A stretch of DNA of 64,000 nt from Dermatophagoides farinae (GCF_024713945.1 NC_134685.1:1240001-1304000); one strand, 5' to 3'; counted from the first letter of the stretch, positions 37,979 through 50,508 are shown. Program-made: numbers and translations. The notes: generated by a model from the sequence alone, not told the origin.

Positions 37979-39440
37979 ATGTTCAGAATTAATTCACGAC
38001 CATATCTGCTGTTAACGAATGCTGTCCGTTTTTTGTTTACCCGAAAACTTTCATCATCATCATATATTGCCGATTTTCAATCATTAATAGGCAAACAGAA
38101 TGTTCTGACCACTGATTTGGATCCATTCAATCAGGATTGGTTGAAAAGTCATTGTGGACGATCTGATGTTGTGTTGTTGCCACGACAAACAACAGATGTA
38201 TCGAATATACTTCGTTATTGTAATCAAAATGATTTAAAATGTGTTGTACAATCAGGCAATACATCGCTTGTTTGTGGTGCAACACCGTGGCAAAATGAAA
38301 TCATTATTTCGATGAAAAAAATGAATCAAATTATTTCATTTGATGAAATTACTGGCGTTCTTCATTGCGAAAGTGGTTGTATACTACAGAATCTAGAAGA
38401 ATTTGTACAACAAAAACAACGACTAATACCATATGATTTGGGTGCAAAAGGTTCATGTATGATTGGTGGTAATCTGGCCACGAATGCCGGTGGTTTACGT
38501 TTCATTAAAATTTGGTCCACTACATTCGAATGTACTTGGATTAGAAATTGTAATGGCCAATGGTGAAATACTTGATCTAATGAGTAGCATGCGTAAAGAT
38601 AATACTGGATATCATTTACGTCATTTGTTTATCGGTTCCGAAGGTACACTTGGCATTATAACCAAAGTATCAATATTATGTCCAAAAGATTTTAAATGTA
38701 AAAAAGTTTTTCTATTTTCATTGGAAAATTTCAACAAATTAATCGAATTATTTCAAATGATACAAGAAGATTTTAGTGAAAATCTATCCTGTTTTGAAAT
38801 GATTGATGAAAGTTCAATGAAAGCTGTTGTCGATAATCTAAATGTATCATTTCCATTATCATCCAAATCGTATCCATTTTATTCATTATTTGAATTATCA
38901 TCCAATGATGAATCATCATTGGATCAACGTTTTGCAAAACATTATGAAAAACTTGTTAAAAAATCTATAATATTAGATGGAACATATGCTAATGATTCGG
39001 ATGGTGAAAAATTTCGTAAATTAAAATCCTATCGTGAAACAATTACCGAAGGTTTACGAATTGATGGTTATAGCTATAAATATGATATATCATTACCAAT
39101 GAATGTTTATTATGAAGTGGTAAATGTAATGCGAAAACGTTTATCATCATCAACATCTAATTTTGTACGAATCTGTGGCTATGGACATATGGGTGATGGA
39201 AATATGCATTTCAATGTCACATCACGACAATTTGATCAACAGATTTTAAATCTAATCGAACCATTCCTATATGAATATGTAGCTAAATATAATGGTAGTA
39301 TCAGTGCTGAACATGGTATAGGTGTGAAAAAACGAAAATTTCTTCATTATTCTAAAAATGATGAAGCCATCAAATTAATGCAGCAAATGAAACGAATGTT
39401 TGATCCGAAATCGATACTGAATCCTCATGTCTTGTTCTGA
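37979..39440 (+). CDS. D2HGDH: D-2-hydroxyglutarate dehydrogenase, mitochondrial (one frame slip)
   Basis: This FAD-linked mitochondrial enzyme oxidises D-2-hydroxyglutarate to 2-oxoglutarate and passes electrons to ETF. The ATG at 37979 opens a basic, Ser-rich presequence (MFRINSRPYLLLTNAVRFLF). The FAD-binding PCMH domain has VVQSGNTSLVCGATP and ESGCILQNLEEF, then KGSCMIGGNLATNAGG. The C-terminal domain has RKDNTGYHLRHLFIGSEGTL, YGHMGDGNMHFNV and SAEHGIGVKKRKF, matching the metal/substrate site. The frame changes at the A4 run 38507-38510. With three As the sequence would read straight through as RFIKFGPLHSNVLGLE, identical in pattern to other D2HGDHs, giving 486 aa. I take this as a homopolymer error or a recent allele. 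There are no introns. Confidence 0.92.
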
Positions 39441-40715
39441 ATTTAACCTTGAGGTAAATAAAATAAATTCCAATGAAAAAAAAAATTTAACATTTTCTTG
39501 TGAAAAAAAAACTAGACAGAACTGGATTCGTATGTGAAAAAAAAAGAAAAAAAATAAATGATGACATATTGCATAAATCAAATTGATGATATGAATCAAG
39601 ATTTTTTTTTTTTTTTTTGCTCTTCCATCATAATCTTTCCTAGTGGAAAGAAAGAAAGCGAAACAGAAAAAAAAATATTTAACGATCAATATCAATCACA
39701 ATTGCAATTCATTCGAAATTTTTCATTTGATAAGATTTCGCCATCATCATCATCATCATCATATTATTGGCATGTATAAACAGTTTTCAGTTCACCATAG
39801 ATGTTTTTCTTCTCCGTGCCTAAAAAAAAATTATCAACATTCCAATCAATGTGTGTGTTTGTGTATGTCTGTGTGTATAATCAAGTATATCGGCTTTAAA
39901 AAATTAAAATTCCAATCAGAATTTATTTTCGTACGCAAACATACGAATCATCATGTCATGATTTTGCTTTTCGTAGCGTTTTTTTTTTTGAATTTTGATG
40001 CTTTATCATTACAGAATTGTATTTGAATTTGATTTTTTTTTTTGGTTTTTATCTCGATGATTAAGATTATTGCCATGAACGTTATCATCATATGGATCAA
40101 ATTCATAAACTACAGTGTGCACTGATAAAAACACACAGATCATTCACACCATACACATAAATCGCGATGGGGCTTGATACGGCCGGATCAAATCGGATTG
40201 ACCGCGGCCACACGGAACAACCACCATCACCACCACCACCACCATCAAGAATGTGTCTATATATAATGCTTATATACATTTTATACCACTCATAGAGACA
40301 ACAGAAACAACAACAACATACAAAAAACGATCAACGATTAACTGTAAACGACGACGACGGCGACGAAGCAAAAAAAAAATCATCATCATATATATCTGTG
40401 TAAAAAGAAAAGAGAAAAATCAAAAACGTAGTTTTTTTTTGTTCTCAATGATGACAACATTGTGATTGTTGTGTATATAAATCCATGATCTACGCAGCTA
40501 TACTACAATCATCATCAGCATATTATATACCATTATCTAGAGAAAAATTTACCGTAAACCAAGAAAAAAAAACCGTTATTGCATATTGAATAAGAAACTG
40601 ACTGCACTATATTAACGTCGTTTATCATTCTTTTTCTCTGTGTTTTCCATCCATTTTCTCCATCAATATTATATATATATATATTGAAATTCGTCTTACC
40701 AGTGCCTTTAATCGG
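39441..40715. other. Intergenic spacer with a GC-richer patch
   Basis: AATAAA for D2HGDH is at 39457-39462. The rest is poly-A/T and ATC runs. A patch at about 40165-40220 is clearly GC-richer than its surroundings (contains GGCCGGATC and GACCGCGGCC) and is followed by a CCA repeat. It may be the promoter of the next gene. Confidence 0.5.
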
Positions 40716-42336
40716 ATGAGTAAGTTTTGACAAAATGAAAAAAATGTGAATTTTCTTAATTAATTAATTTTTGTTATTCTGGCTTTTTCTCTTAAAAACA
40801 TTAGATTCGATTGACAGAATAATTGAAACAGAATCCAATAGTAGGAAAAAGAAATCAACTTTTTTGAACGGTATAAACAATCCAATGGATTGTAATTCTT
40901 TTATTATCAATAATAATCATTTATCATCATCAACATTTCAACGACATCAATTGTTCAATGCAGAATGGCCTAGTTGACTTAATAAATCGAATATATTGGA
41001 TACAAATGCCACTAATGATGATGGTGATGATGGTGATGTTTGTCAACAACAACAACATTCATTAGATTTGGCATTGGTACATAATGAATCCATTGTGCAT
41101 AAGAATGGAAATGGCTTCTCTACCAATTTGACCGATTTATCATTGCTAACCGGTTCCATTTGTTCCAATAATGCGAAACTGAATGATGATCATCATGATG
41201 ATGGTGATGGCCAAACTCCTACGGACAACAATAAATCTTTGGATTTACCGTTTATTCTTGATGATATTACTTTGGAAAAATTATTAGACATCCCTCATTG
41301 GTCAGAAGAATTGAAACAAGTTGAATTTAAAACAATTGAACAATTTGAAAATGCATTAATACAATGGGAAGATATTCTACAACAAGTATTGGAATGTTAT
41401 GATTACAATACATTTGGATCATATGTTGATTTTTATCATTCATATCATAAATCAAATTCCAATCTAACGGATTTTATATTGAATTATCAGGCAAAAATAA
41501 CAACCGAAAGTATGTCTTGTGTAGCACAATCATTAATGTTGATGCAATGTCTATCTACAAAAGACAATTTATATGGATCAAATTTTTCATTAGTATCATG
41601 TGAAGAAATGATTATGATTATGACTGCTGCCGAAAATGGTGAAGGTAAATCATTACAGACAAAATATCAACTTGATGCTAAAGATAATGTTAAAGAACAT
41701 GTATTGGTTTGTTTAAAATTTCATATTATCGATAATAACCGTTTTGGTTATGTTTTATTGGATCCTGGTTATCATATTTCGAGGCCAATAATTGTCATGA
41801 ATGATTGTTTATTTCCACATACTGGTTGGTTTAATGCATCGAAAAATCAAAAAGTTTGTAAAGATTATTGTTATCAGATTATAAATGATCAATATATTGC
41901 ATGGAAAGTACGTGAAACAAAAATCGATGATCCAAATGAAGTGATGAAACAATATGTGAACATTATTTATATTAAAAAAGAATTCATCAAATATGCAAGT
42001 GTTACAGAAAAACGTGCTTGTATTTTTTCATTAAAATCATATGTTATACGTAATCGTAAAGGTGCTATAGCTGGATTCTATTCATGGATTGAACAAAAAA
42101 ATCTGACAATATTCTATGAAGAAGAGAATGGCAAACGTATTACACATAAATTTCATATAAAAGATCTTGATGAACCGAATGTACGATTGTGTTTGGAAAA
42201 AGTGGCCACCTATTCAAAAGAACCAAAAAATTATGAATCATTTATCTGTTTATTGGCCAATTATCGTCAATCATTATATGATGAAGAATTTTGTTTTGAT
42301 CTTTGTGAAATAGATAAATGGATTGAAGAAGATTAA
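40716..42336 (+). CDS. Uncharacterised protein with possible NAT/transglutaminase-like triad; in-frame TGA
   Basis: I cannot name this family. Proposed exons are 40716-40719 (ATG plus one base, GTAAGT donor) and 40805-42336. The frame is open for 58 codons, meets TGA at 40975-40977 (TGA-CTT), then stays open in the same frame for 452 codons. The first Met after that stop is about 170 residues on, at SMSCVAQS. The main part therefore needs readthrough, a non-AUG start, or an unseen splice. The core has DLPFILDDITLEKLL, a Cys in TTESMSCVAQSLMLMQCL, a His in KEHVLVCLKFHI and an Asp in YVLLDPGYHISRPI. This Cys...His...Asp order resembles arylamine N-acetyltransferase or transglutaminase-like folds. 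The C-terminal half has YIKKEFIKYASVTEKRAC and a beta-rich region. No signal peptide or membrane segment was seen. Confidence 0.6.
40975..40977 (+). promoter_or_regulatory. Candidate readthrough stop codon (TGA C)
   Basis: An in-frame TGA followed by C separates a 58-codon leader from a 452-codon frame lacking an early ATG. UGA-C is the leakiest stop context in animals. Readthrough is inferred, not shown. Confidence 0.4.
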
Positions 42337-43149
42337 AATGGGGGTTTCCAAAATGAAGTTTTTATTTGAATTGTAGAATCAGAATTAATTTCAGATTATT
42401 TTAAAAAAAGAAAATTTCACCAACTTTATATTTGATTTTTTAGTTATCAAATAAATCGAACAATAAAAAAATAAAAATAAAAAAAAATTTTCGTGTTTAT
42501 CATTTTTCTCTGTTAACAGATGGCAGCACTTTATTAGAATTAGAATCAAATAACGGTAATTTCGAGCCATAATAATTTTATTTTATTGCAAAAAAGTTTT
42601 CAAATGAAAAATTATAAATTCAATAATGATGATGATCAGTAGTTTTTTTGTTCATTTCAAATTTATTGAAAATAAACTATTTTGAGATATAAAAAAAGAT
42701 GGTTCAAAACAAAAAATCCGATGAGAAACAGCAAGCTATACACCATCATTTAAGCAAGTACATCCACTGCATTCAATTTTCAAATTTCAAACCACGTCGT
42801 TTAAAATTTTTGTGTGTGTGTGAGTGTGAGAGCAGAGCATAGAATAAAATGCCAAACAATAGAGCCGAGCCATCCCAAATGGTTGAAACAATGAATTCGA
42901 ATCCAACATTTTTTTTGTGTGTGTGTCGAAGATCCCATTTATCGGAGCAGCAATATGAATCGTAAAACTTCGATTGATGAGGTAGTAAACACACATTGTA
43001 AGACGACGGTGGGCTTGCTTTTTAATTGGCCAAAACAATAACCAACCAATTAATAATAACGCAGGCCGTACATCATTCAAATCACACACACACACACACA
43101 CACACACATAGGCCTTTATTAATATATAAATAATTTTTTTCTCCAAAAT
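42337..43149. other. Spacer between convergent genes
   Basis: AATAAA at 42450-42455 serves the upstream gene. An AGATGGCAG motif lies at 42518-42526. A (CA)n tract at 43083-43108 lies just past the 3' end of the reverse-strand gene. No coding sequence is supported. Confidence 0.5.
43083..43108. repeat. (CA)n microsatellite
   Basis: About 13 CA units. Confidence 0.85.
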
Positions 43150-44206
43150 TTAATCAAACATTATTTTAATCAACGGTATCTTGATCAATTTTGTCACCAA
43201 TTTCTGTATGGCAAATAATAGAACCTGATCAACAGGTGGTGGTGGTGGTAGTGTTTGTCCATCCATATTATCTGTTTTATTTTTCTTTTTCTTTGCCATT
43301 TTACATGTACGTTTTGCGGCCATTTTTACCATTATGATGACTGCGACACGAAACATTAGACCCGGTAAACGATTAAATTGGTTATCATTTTTTTCAAACA
43401 CTAACCACAATAAATGTAAAGCGATAGTTTTGATTATCGTTTTTATCTGTATAGTCAATGCAAATCGAATGATTTTATTCAATAATACTGATGTTTCAAT
43501 TTTTTCATTTTTATTTTTGATTTTTTTCATCCACGGTTTTATCAATGTTTTCAGGCCGGCAATCAACAATGTTTTCATTGCCGTTCTTAATGCCGGATAA
43601 AATGAATGTTTGATGGCAATTTTAGCTATAGCAATAGTCATTGCTTTTGATAATAAATCGATCAATTCATTTATAGATTCATTTTGAATATAAAAATGTA
43701 TATATGATTGTATATAATACTTGATGAATATTTTTAGTATCACTAGAATGATCACTTTAGTTATGGCTTGTATTAAATCAATATTGGCTGTTGACCAATT
43801 TCTTAGAAATTTATTCATTTGATTAATATAACGTTGATATCGTCGCTGTATACGAGTAGAAATGGTGAATTGTGTTAATTTTGAACACGGTGGTAAACGA
43901 TGTATTTGATATAAATCATTTTTTGATCGTTGAAAATTATTATAATAGCTCATAAGCCAATCTATATGAGAAAGAAAAATTGAAATTGAAATTGAAATTT
44001 AAAAAAGAAAGAAAAAAAAAATTTTTCCATTACATACCCATATTACGATCAAAATTATCGATACGACAACGATCCAATGTTGATATGATTGATCCATCAC
44101 GTTGTTGTAGAATTTGAATGGCTGTAACCAAACTTTCATCATTACTTATTGGCTGTACATTGTACAACAAGATGGTCAACAGTGCGAACAAAAATTTTAA
44201 ATACAT
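43150..44206 (-). CDS. Hypothetical secreted protein with repeated basic amphipathic helices
   Basis: The family is not recognised. There are two exons, 44038-44206 and 43150-43961 (right to left), with a 76-bp intron in phase 1, giving 326 aa. Residues 1-20 (MYLKFLFALLTILLYNVQP) are a typical signal peptide. A helical start follows (ESLVTAIQILQQRDGSIIST), then LDRCRID and, after the splice, a second Cys at PPCSKL. From about residue 115 onward the chain is a series of Ile/Ala/Leu- and Lys-rich helices, for example AMTIAIAKIAIKHS, TAMKTLLIAGLKTLIKPW, IQIKTIIKTIALHLLW and VAVIIMVKMAAKRTCKMAKK. A Pro run and IQKLVTKLIKIPLIKIMFD follow. The signal peptide plus two-Cys start recalls arthropod Osiris (DUF1676) proteins, but I could not confirm that motif. 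The helices could insert into membranes. Confidence 0.65.
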
Positions 44207-46017
44207 CCGTATGGATTTTTTTTTTCGTTGTTTTCTTTTGTTTTTTATATAAGACTATGATACCAATATAGATGCATCAGAGTGGAAATTGAATTTTGTA
44301 ACCGGTTGGATTTAATCACGGCAATGATGATGATGTGATAATAATTTTCGAACGTTCCAATATTTCGTTGATTGATTGACCAAACAGAGTAGTGTTAGTG
44401 CGATGTTATTCGTTTGACATTGATTTAATTGAATATATTTGCAAAACAAATTATTGTTGAGGAATTTAAAAAATAAAAAACAGATCGAATGATTGAAAAT
44501 CAGCCGAATTTTAACGAATGGGTTTTATATTTATACCCACACACATACACGCACACACACGAACACAAGAAAAAAAAATTGTGTCGATCAAAAATCATCA
44601 TCATGATCATCATGTAGAGAAATATCCCCCATATATATGATGTTTATGTGTGATTTTGATTTTTAATCATTTTCAAACATTCATTCATCATCAAATAATC
44701 AATTGGGAATTCGATATTGTACAATAATCGATACCAACATCAACATGATGATCATCAATGTTGATGTTGTGAACATAAAATGATTTTATATTCATAAATT
44801 GTTATAAAATAAAAGAAGTAATGGAATCATTCATATCAACACTGATGATGATGATGATGATGATGATAATTGACTACAACAAAGTTGATTGAATGATGGC
44901 GATAAATGATAATTGTTTAGCGCACAAAAATAACAACAACAATTGTTATTGTAACGAATATAACGTTTTACGTCAATACATCATCATCATCATGTGAATC
45001 AATCAATCAATCGATCATCAAAATGAATTGATAGGGCCAAAGGATAAAAATTTAAATGAACAAAAAAAAAAAAAAAAAAATTTTTTCTTTTTTTTTTACT
45101 TTTCGCAAGGCCAATGAATAAACAGAAACATTTGAAATTTTCGTACTACCACATTTACTAAGGGTCCATAAGGTCAAACATTCGATTTGAATCGATTCGA
45201 TTCGATTCATTATTACAAAACATTATTGAATTTTGGACTGCTGAAAAATTATGGAAAAAAATGAACTTTTTTTTGTACAAATTTTCACAAGTTTTCATAT
45301 ATATATGAAAGTGACTGTGTATATATTTGTATGGATGGTTCCTATGGTGGCAATAGAAGAAAAAGAAAAATATTGTAATCAGACACCAATCATCATCAGG
45401 CATGATGAAAATATGAATCAATTTCCAAATAATAAATTGTATGGCACTTTGATACACTTCGAAACACTGCAATACATTTGTATATCATCATTGATTTGTC
45501 GAATTTTTTTCTTCTTTGCTTTGCTTTGCCAATATTCACATCAGTATACCATATAAATCATTCAATCAATCAATCATTCGATTCGATTCGAATCGATTCG
45601 AAACGTTTTTTTTGGCATTCAACAAGTAGCGATAAATAGAATGGAGAAACGAAAAAAAAACCGGGTAATCTTTTTATATTAGTTGGGAAAACAAAAAAAA
45701 AGAAAGAATTTCGAGATTCCAAAGACACTTGGTCCTCCTCACTTTTCAATTCATTAATAACTGATTTATTTATCAAGACAAATTTAGAGTAGAAAAAAAA
45801 ATAATGATGATGATGGTGATTAACATATAAAAAAGTTGTTCCGAGATGAATAATTTATTTTTCGAATGTTGTAAATGTTGTTGTTGTTGTTGTTTATATG
45901 TTTGAAAATGTTGTTTTTGAACTTGAAAAAAAAATTATCATTAATTAAAATTGTTTGTTGTGATTTCAATTTTGTATAATTAATACACAATATATATCCA
46001 TATCCATTACCAATGTT
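44207..46017. other. 1.8-kb intergenic region, repeats only
   Basis: It contains ATG/ATC runs (about 44840-44865), an A-run meeting a T-run near 45060-45090, and ATTCG pentamer clusters at about 45184-45210 and 45577-45601. No gene was seen. Confidence 0.55.
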
Positions 46018-47696
46018 TTACATATCATTGCCAATTTTTTCAATTTCATCAACATCGGTAGCATCCAATTTTTTTATCGGTTTTTTAAAATGTTCTTCCA
46101 ATTGTTGTATCATACGCATTGTACGATCACCATCGACAAAATTTATGGCCAATCCTTCTTTACCGAAACGTCCTGTACGACCAATACGATGTAGATATGT
46201 TTCAAAATCAATATTTCTGGTCTCAGGATTTGTTGGTAGATCATAATTAATAACGATCGTAACCTGTTCTACATCGATACCACGTGCCATTACGTTTGTG
46301 GCTACAATTACACGTTCTAATCCATCACGGAATCGTCGTAAAGCTTCGTTTCGTTGTTCAACAGTAAGATCACCGGATATTAAACCAACAGAATGGCCAT
46401 CCTATCATAATTCGATGCAAAATGAATAATAATAAATGAAAAAAATGCACATTCTTAGCAAAAAAAAAAATTGCCATACCTTTCGAAGTTGTTGCACTAA
46501 ATTTGATGCCGAAATTTTTGTTTCACAAAAAATGAATGCCTGTCCAATGGCAACCGTACCAAATATATTGGTTAATGCTTCATATTTTTCCTGTTCATTT
46601 CGGACAACAATATAATACTGATTAATGTTGTCCAAGCTTTGTTCTTCAATACGTAATTTCAATATCACTACTGGGTCAGGAATAATTTGTCTAGCAAAAT
46701 CCATAATTTCATCAGTATATGTAGCTGAAAACAACATCATTTGGCAGGTTTTTGGTAGATATTGTTTCAATCGAATCGATTGTGCACGTAATCCCTGTGT
46801 ATCGATCATAACGTCGGCTTCATCCAATACGAATACAGATATTTTTTTGATATTAAAAAAATTATATTTCAATGCCCAATCAATCATTTTGCCCGGTGTT
46901 CCAATCAAAATGTGTTCAGTGACTTTAGTATTTCTTGGCAATGTTTCACCACGAATAACATATCGTATCGTTATTTCAGGTTTATATTTAGCCATCTGTT
47001 TGGCTACTTCGCCTGTTTGTAAAGCAAGTTCATAAGTTGGTGATAATATTATCACTTGTGGTTCTTGTTGTTCAATATTGACACGAAATAAACTTGCAAG
47101 TATAAAAGCTGCCGTTTTACCTGTACCAGATTGTGATTGTGCAATCAAATTGGTACGACTAATTTTATCGAAACAAATCAATATTAATTAAATTGATGTA
47201 TGCGCATTAAATTGAAAAAAAAACTTACTGTGAGTCAAGCAACAATGGTAAGGCTGTTTCTTGGATACGTGATGGTTTACTAAAACCCATATCATAAATA
47301 CCACGAAGTAATTCTTCAGGAATATTTAAAGCTTCAAATGATTTTGCTGAATACAATGGATTATTTGGATCTTTTTGAAAAACATCAACCTGATTGGTTG
47401 TATGAATCAATTTTGAACGTAATGCTTTACGCATCATTGAAAATTCAGCTGCTGATACTTTATTGTTTAATAAAAGACATTTTAAATTCAATTAATAAAT
47501 TCAGAATGAAAAAAAAATAATAATCATACCATTTTCATCACCATTCTGTGAAGCGTTGCCAATGGAACCGTTATTTTCAATGTTTAAATTATCCAACTAA
47601 ATCATGATGATCGTTAAATTAATCAATGACAATTGAGCAAAATATTAAAAAAAAATTACAAACCTTTTCAGGTATATCTGAATCACCAGAAGCCAT
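46018..47696 (-). CDS. DDX19: ATP-dependent RNA helicase DDX19/DBP5
   Basis: This DEAD-box helicase remodels mRNPs at the cytoplasmic face of the nuclear pore during mRNA export. There are five exons (right to left): 47664-47696, 47530-47596, 47229-47457, 46480-47158 and 46018-46401, giving 463 aa (human DDX19B 479). Motifs in order: Q-motif region GFSKPSRIQETALPLLL, Walker A AQSQSGTGKT, VLDEAD, SAT (LFSATYT), the acceptor side DGHSVGLISGDLT, ARGIDV and HRIGRTGRFG. The N-terminal extension is short and Asn-rich. All splice junctions are GT-AG and keep frame. The first coding exon encodes only MASGDSDIPEK. It is divergent from the SLC46 gene. Confidence 0.95.
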
Positions 47697-48589
47697 TGTT
47701 AAAAATTCAATGGAATAACAAAAATGATAGCAAAATCAATTTCAAATTGAAATATAACCGGTATATACAAATAATAATTCCAGCATGGAATACAACACAC
47801 AAAAAGAGTGAGTCAGAAAGAGAAAAAAAATTTCAATTCAGATTCACCTATTTCGACTCCAATTGGATTTATTGGATTGAAATTGGAATTTTTTTTTCAT
47901 TATCATCGATTGAATCAATCAATCAAAATAATAATAATAATAAAAATTGTTTTTGTTGTCAAGGCAAATTATTAAATCAATATAGTTATTACGCTTCGTG
48001 TATAACCACAAAAAAAACCATATCATCATATACCCTCTATGTTTTGGCTGATCTGGTTGGATCATATATACTACAAAAAATAATCATCAAAAAATGATGA
48101 TTTTATCAATCAATCAATACATGATGGCAGTGTAAACACAAACAAAACAATTTTTTTTTCAATCGATATTCAAAATACTCGAATCGATAAAATACACCTC
48201 TCTATACCATTTTCGCATCTCAAAATATTATGTGTGAACATTTTTAACATTCGATGGAATTTATTCAGTAAGTCTTGTTGTCGATATTTTCCATTTAATT
48301 CCATGGAATTTTAAATTTTTTTTTTGTTGAAAATTCTACGATTTAATTTAAAGTCAAGTTGTGGATATATGTTTTGTTTATTTTTATTGATAATATGATC
48401 ATTATGATAAAATCGTTTGCTTGTATGATAATCATCAGTTTTCTTTAGATTTTTTTTTTTGAAATTTGCCTAGTTACAATGTTTAAAACTCAAATGTTTT
48501 TTTTTTGTCATTCTATAAAATCCATTTCACAGATTGCCATCATTTTCTCATTCATCGTCATCATTCATATTCGCATAATCATTATATAA
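47697..48589. promoter_or_regulatory. Divergent upstream region, DDX19 / SLC46
   Basis: This 0.9-kb gap holds ATCGATA motifs at 48162-48168 and 48183-48189 plus a TCGATA near 48280. These recall DREF/BEAF (CGATA) elements of Drosophila housekeeping promoters. No coding exon is convincing. Confidence 0.4.
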
Positions 48590-50296
48590 ATGGATGAAGA
48601 AACCAAAGAATTATCATGGCGTCATTATGTCAATATACGACAATTACGTGTCGAACCATTTGTTTTACTTTATATGATCGGTTATTCATTATCGGCAATG
48701 GCCGTATCACAATTGGTACAGGATAAATTATGTCGTGTTGATTATGATCAATCATCAATATTTTGTATATCAATCAATTCGGCTGATTTTGATCATGGTG
48801 GTGAAACAATCAAATCGGATATAATCAAAGATGCTACATATATTACATTATATCGTACACTGTTATCTACACTTCCATGTATTATATGGGCTTTGTTTTT
48901 GGGACCTTGGAGTGATAATTATGTTAATGGCCGTAAATATATTATGATTGTAGGTGCAATCGCCGCTGCTCTTGAATCAGTTATTCTAATTATTAATGCT
49001 TCATTATTTGATCTGAGTATGTTAAATTGAAAAAAATTCACCAATTATTCTAACCATTGATGATTTTAATATTCCACAGGTGGTTATTACGTTTTATTAT
49101 CATTTATACCGTCAGCATTAACTGGTGGAATTGTGGCCACACTGATGGCCATCTATGCTTATTGTTCTGCAACCAGTGATAAATATACTCGTTCAACTCG
49201 ATTTGCAATCGTTGAAATCTGTTTCTGGATAGCACAACCAATTGGTTCGTTTATTGGTGGACAAATTCTTGGCGATGGTGATCAGAATACTAAATATCAA
49301 CTTTATAATTATATACCGGTATTTGTTGTTAGTCTTTGTGCACATATTGCTGCCATTATTTGGGCTATTTTAGTTATCGATGAACAACAATCATTGTTGG
49401 ATTCAGCACAACCGATCGATATCCGTGCATCAAATCCATTGCCTTTAGATATTGATCATTCTGATTTAAATATCGAACCAGGTGTTCCAGTCAATGGTGT
49501 ATGTATCAATAGTGATCGTGAAGAAATGCTATCACCAAACGAATCGATAAATGAATCATACATGCTTAACTCATCAATCATATCATTGAATGGAATTTCA
49601 CAACGATCTCGACAACTTTGGAATGAATTTTTAAACATTTTTCATTTAGAACATGTCCATAAACTATGGTGTTCATTCATTCGCCGAAGATCTTATTGGG
49701 GCCGTGAACAGATTTGGATTCTTTTCTTATCGACAGCATTCTTATTGCTTGTCTATCTGAATACAACATTTATTTTATGGTCATATGTGGAAAAATTATA
49801 TAGCTGGCCACCGAAATTTTATTCAAACATTACATCCATAACTGCCATTGGAACATTGATTTTAATGGGTTTAGTATTGCCAATATTCGTTCATATATTA
49901 CAATTTGGTGATCTACGATTAGCATTATTGGGTGTTTTATCATTGATGAGTCAATGTATTTTACGTGGTTCATGGCAACATGAAATTGGTCTTTATCTGT
50001 CATTTATTGCTGGCACATTGGCACCATTATCAGTGATTGGTATACGATCACGATTATCAAAAATTATTGATAATGATGAACGTGGAAAATTATTTGCCTT
50101 ATTAGCTATTGTTGAAGCTGTTACACCAGGCATAGCTTCATTATTTTATTCAATTATATTCACATCTACTATTGATGTTTATCCAGGTCTTGTATTTCAA
50201 TTGGCTGCATTCATTTTACTCATTCCATTATTGGCAATCATATTTATTGATACATATTGTATTCATGATTATGATGAACAACCATTGAATCGTTAA
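48590..50296 (+). CDS. SLC46-family proton-coupled folate/solute transporter
   Basis: This is a major-facilitator membrane transporter of the SLC46 family (PCFT/TSCOT/SLC46A3 relatives). There are two exons, 48590-49016 and 49080-50296, with a 63-bp phase-1 intron, giving 547 aa. The N-terminus VEPFVLLYMIGYSLS begins TM1. A loop with Cys residues (KLCRVDYD, FCISIN) follows. The MFS signature is GPWSDNYVNGRKYIM. TM segments continue through YYVLLSFIPSALTGGIVATL and SDKYTRSTRFAIVEI, with a long hydrophilic central loop (about residues 265-345). Later segments include IGTLILMGLVLPIFVHILQF and ERGKLFALLAIVEAVTPGIA. Substrate cannot be read from sequence; folate, heme or other small solutes are known in the family. 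Confidence 0.86.
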
Positions 50297-50508
50297 GAGA
50301 AAATTATTTTTTTTTTATTTCAATTTCAATTGTTAATGCATGTATGTAAATGAACAACAACAACAACAACAACAACAAAAAAAAACAGAAAAAGAAAATA
50401 GATCCAATTTTATAAAATTGATAATTGAATTTTTGATTAATTAATTAATTATATATCGAATTTTTTATATTATTATTAAATATTGAAGACTGGTAATGGA
50501 ATTGATTT

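Noticed and set aside
40885-40977. Short separate protein beginning at the internal ATG 40885 and ending at the TGA
   Set aside because: At 30 codons of Asn/Ser-rich sequence it is not convincing alone; it is better read as part of the leader of the downstream frame.
45060-45100. A-run next to T-run, possible retroelement tail
   Set aside because: No target-site duplication or element body was seen; poly-A/T junctions are common throughout the window.
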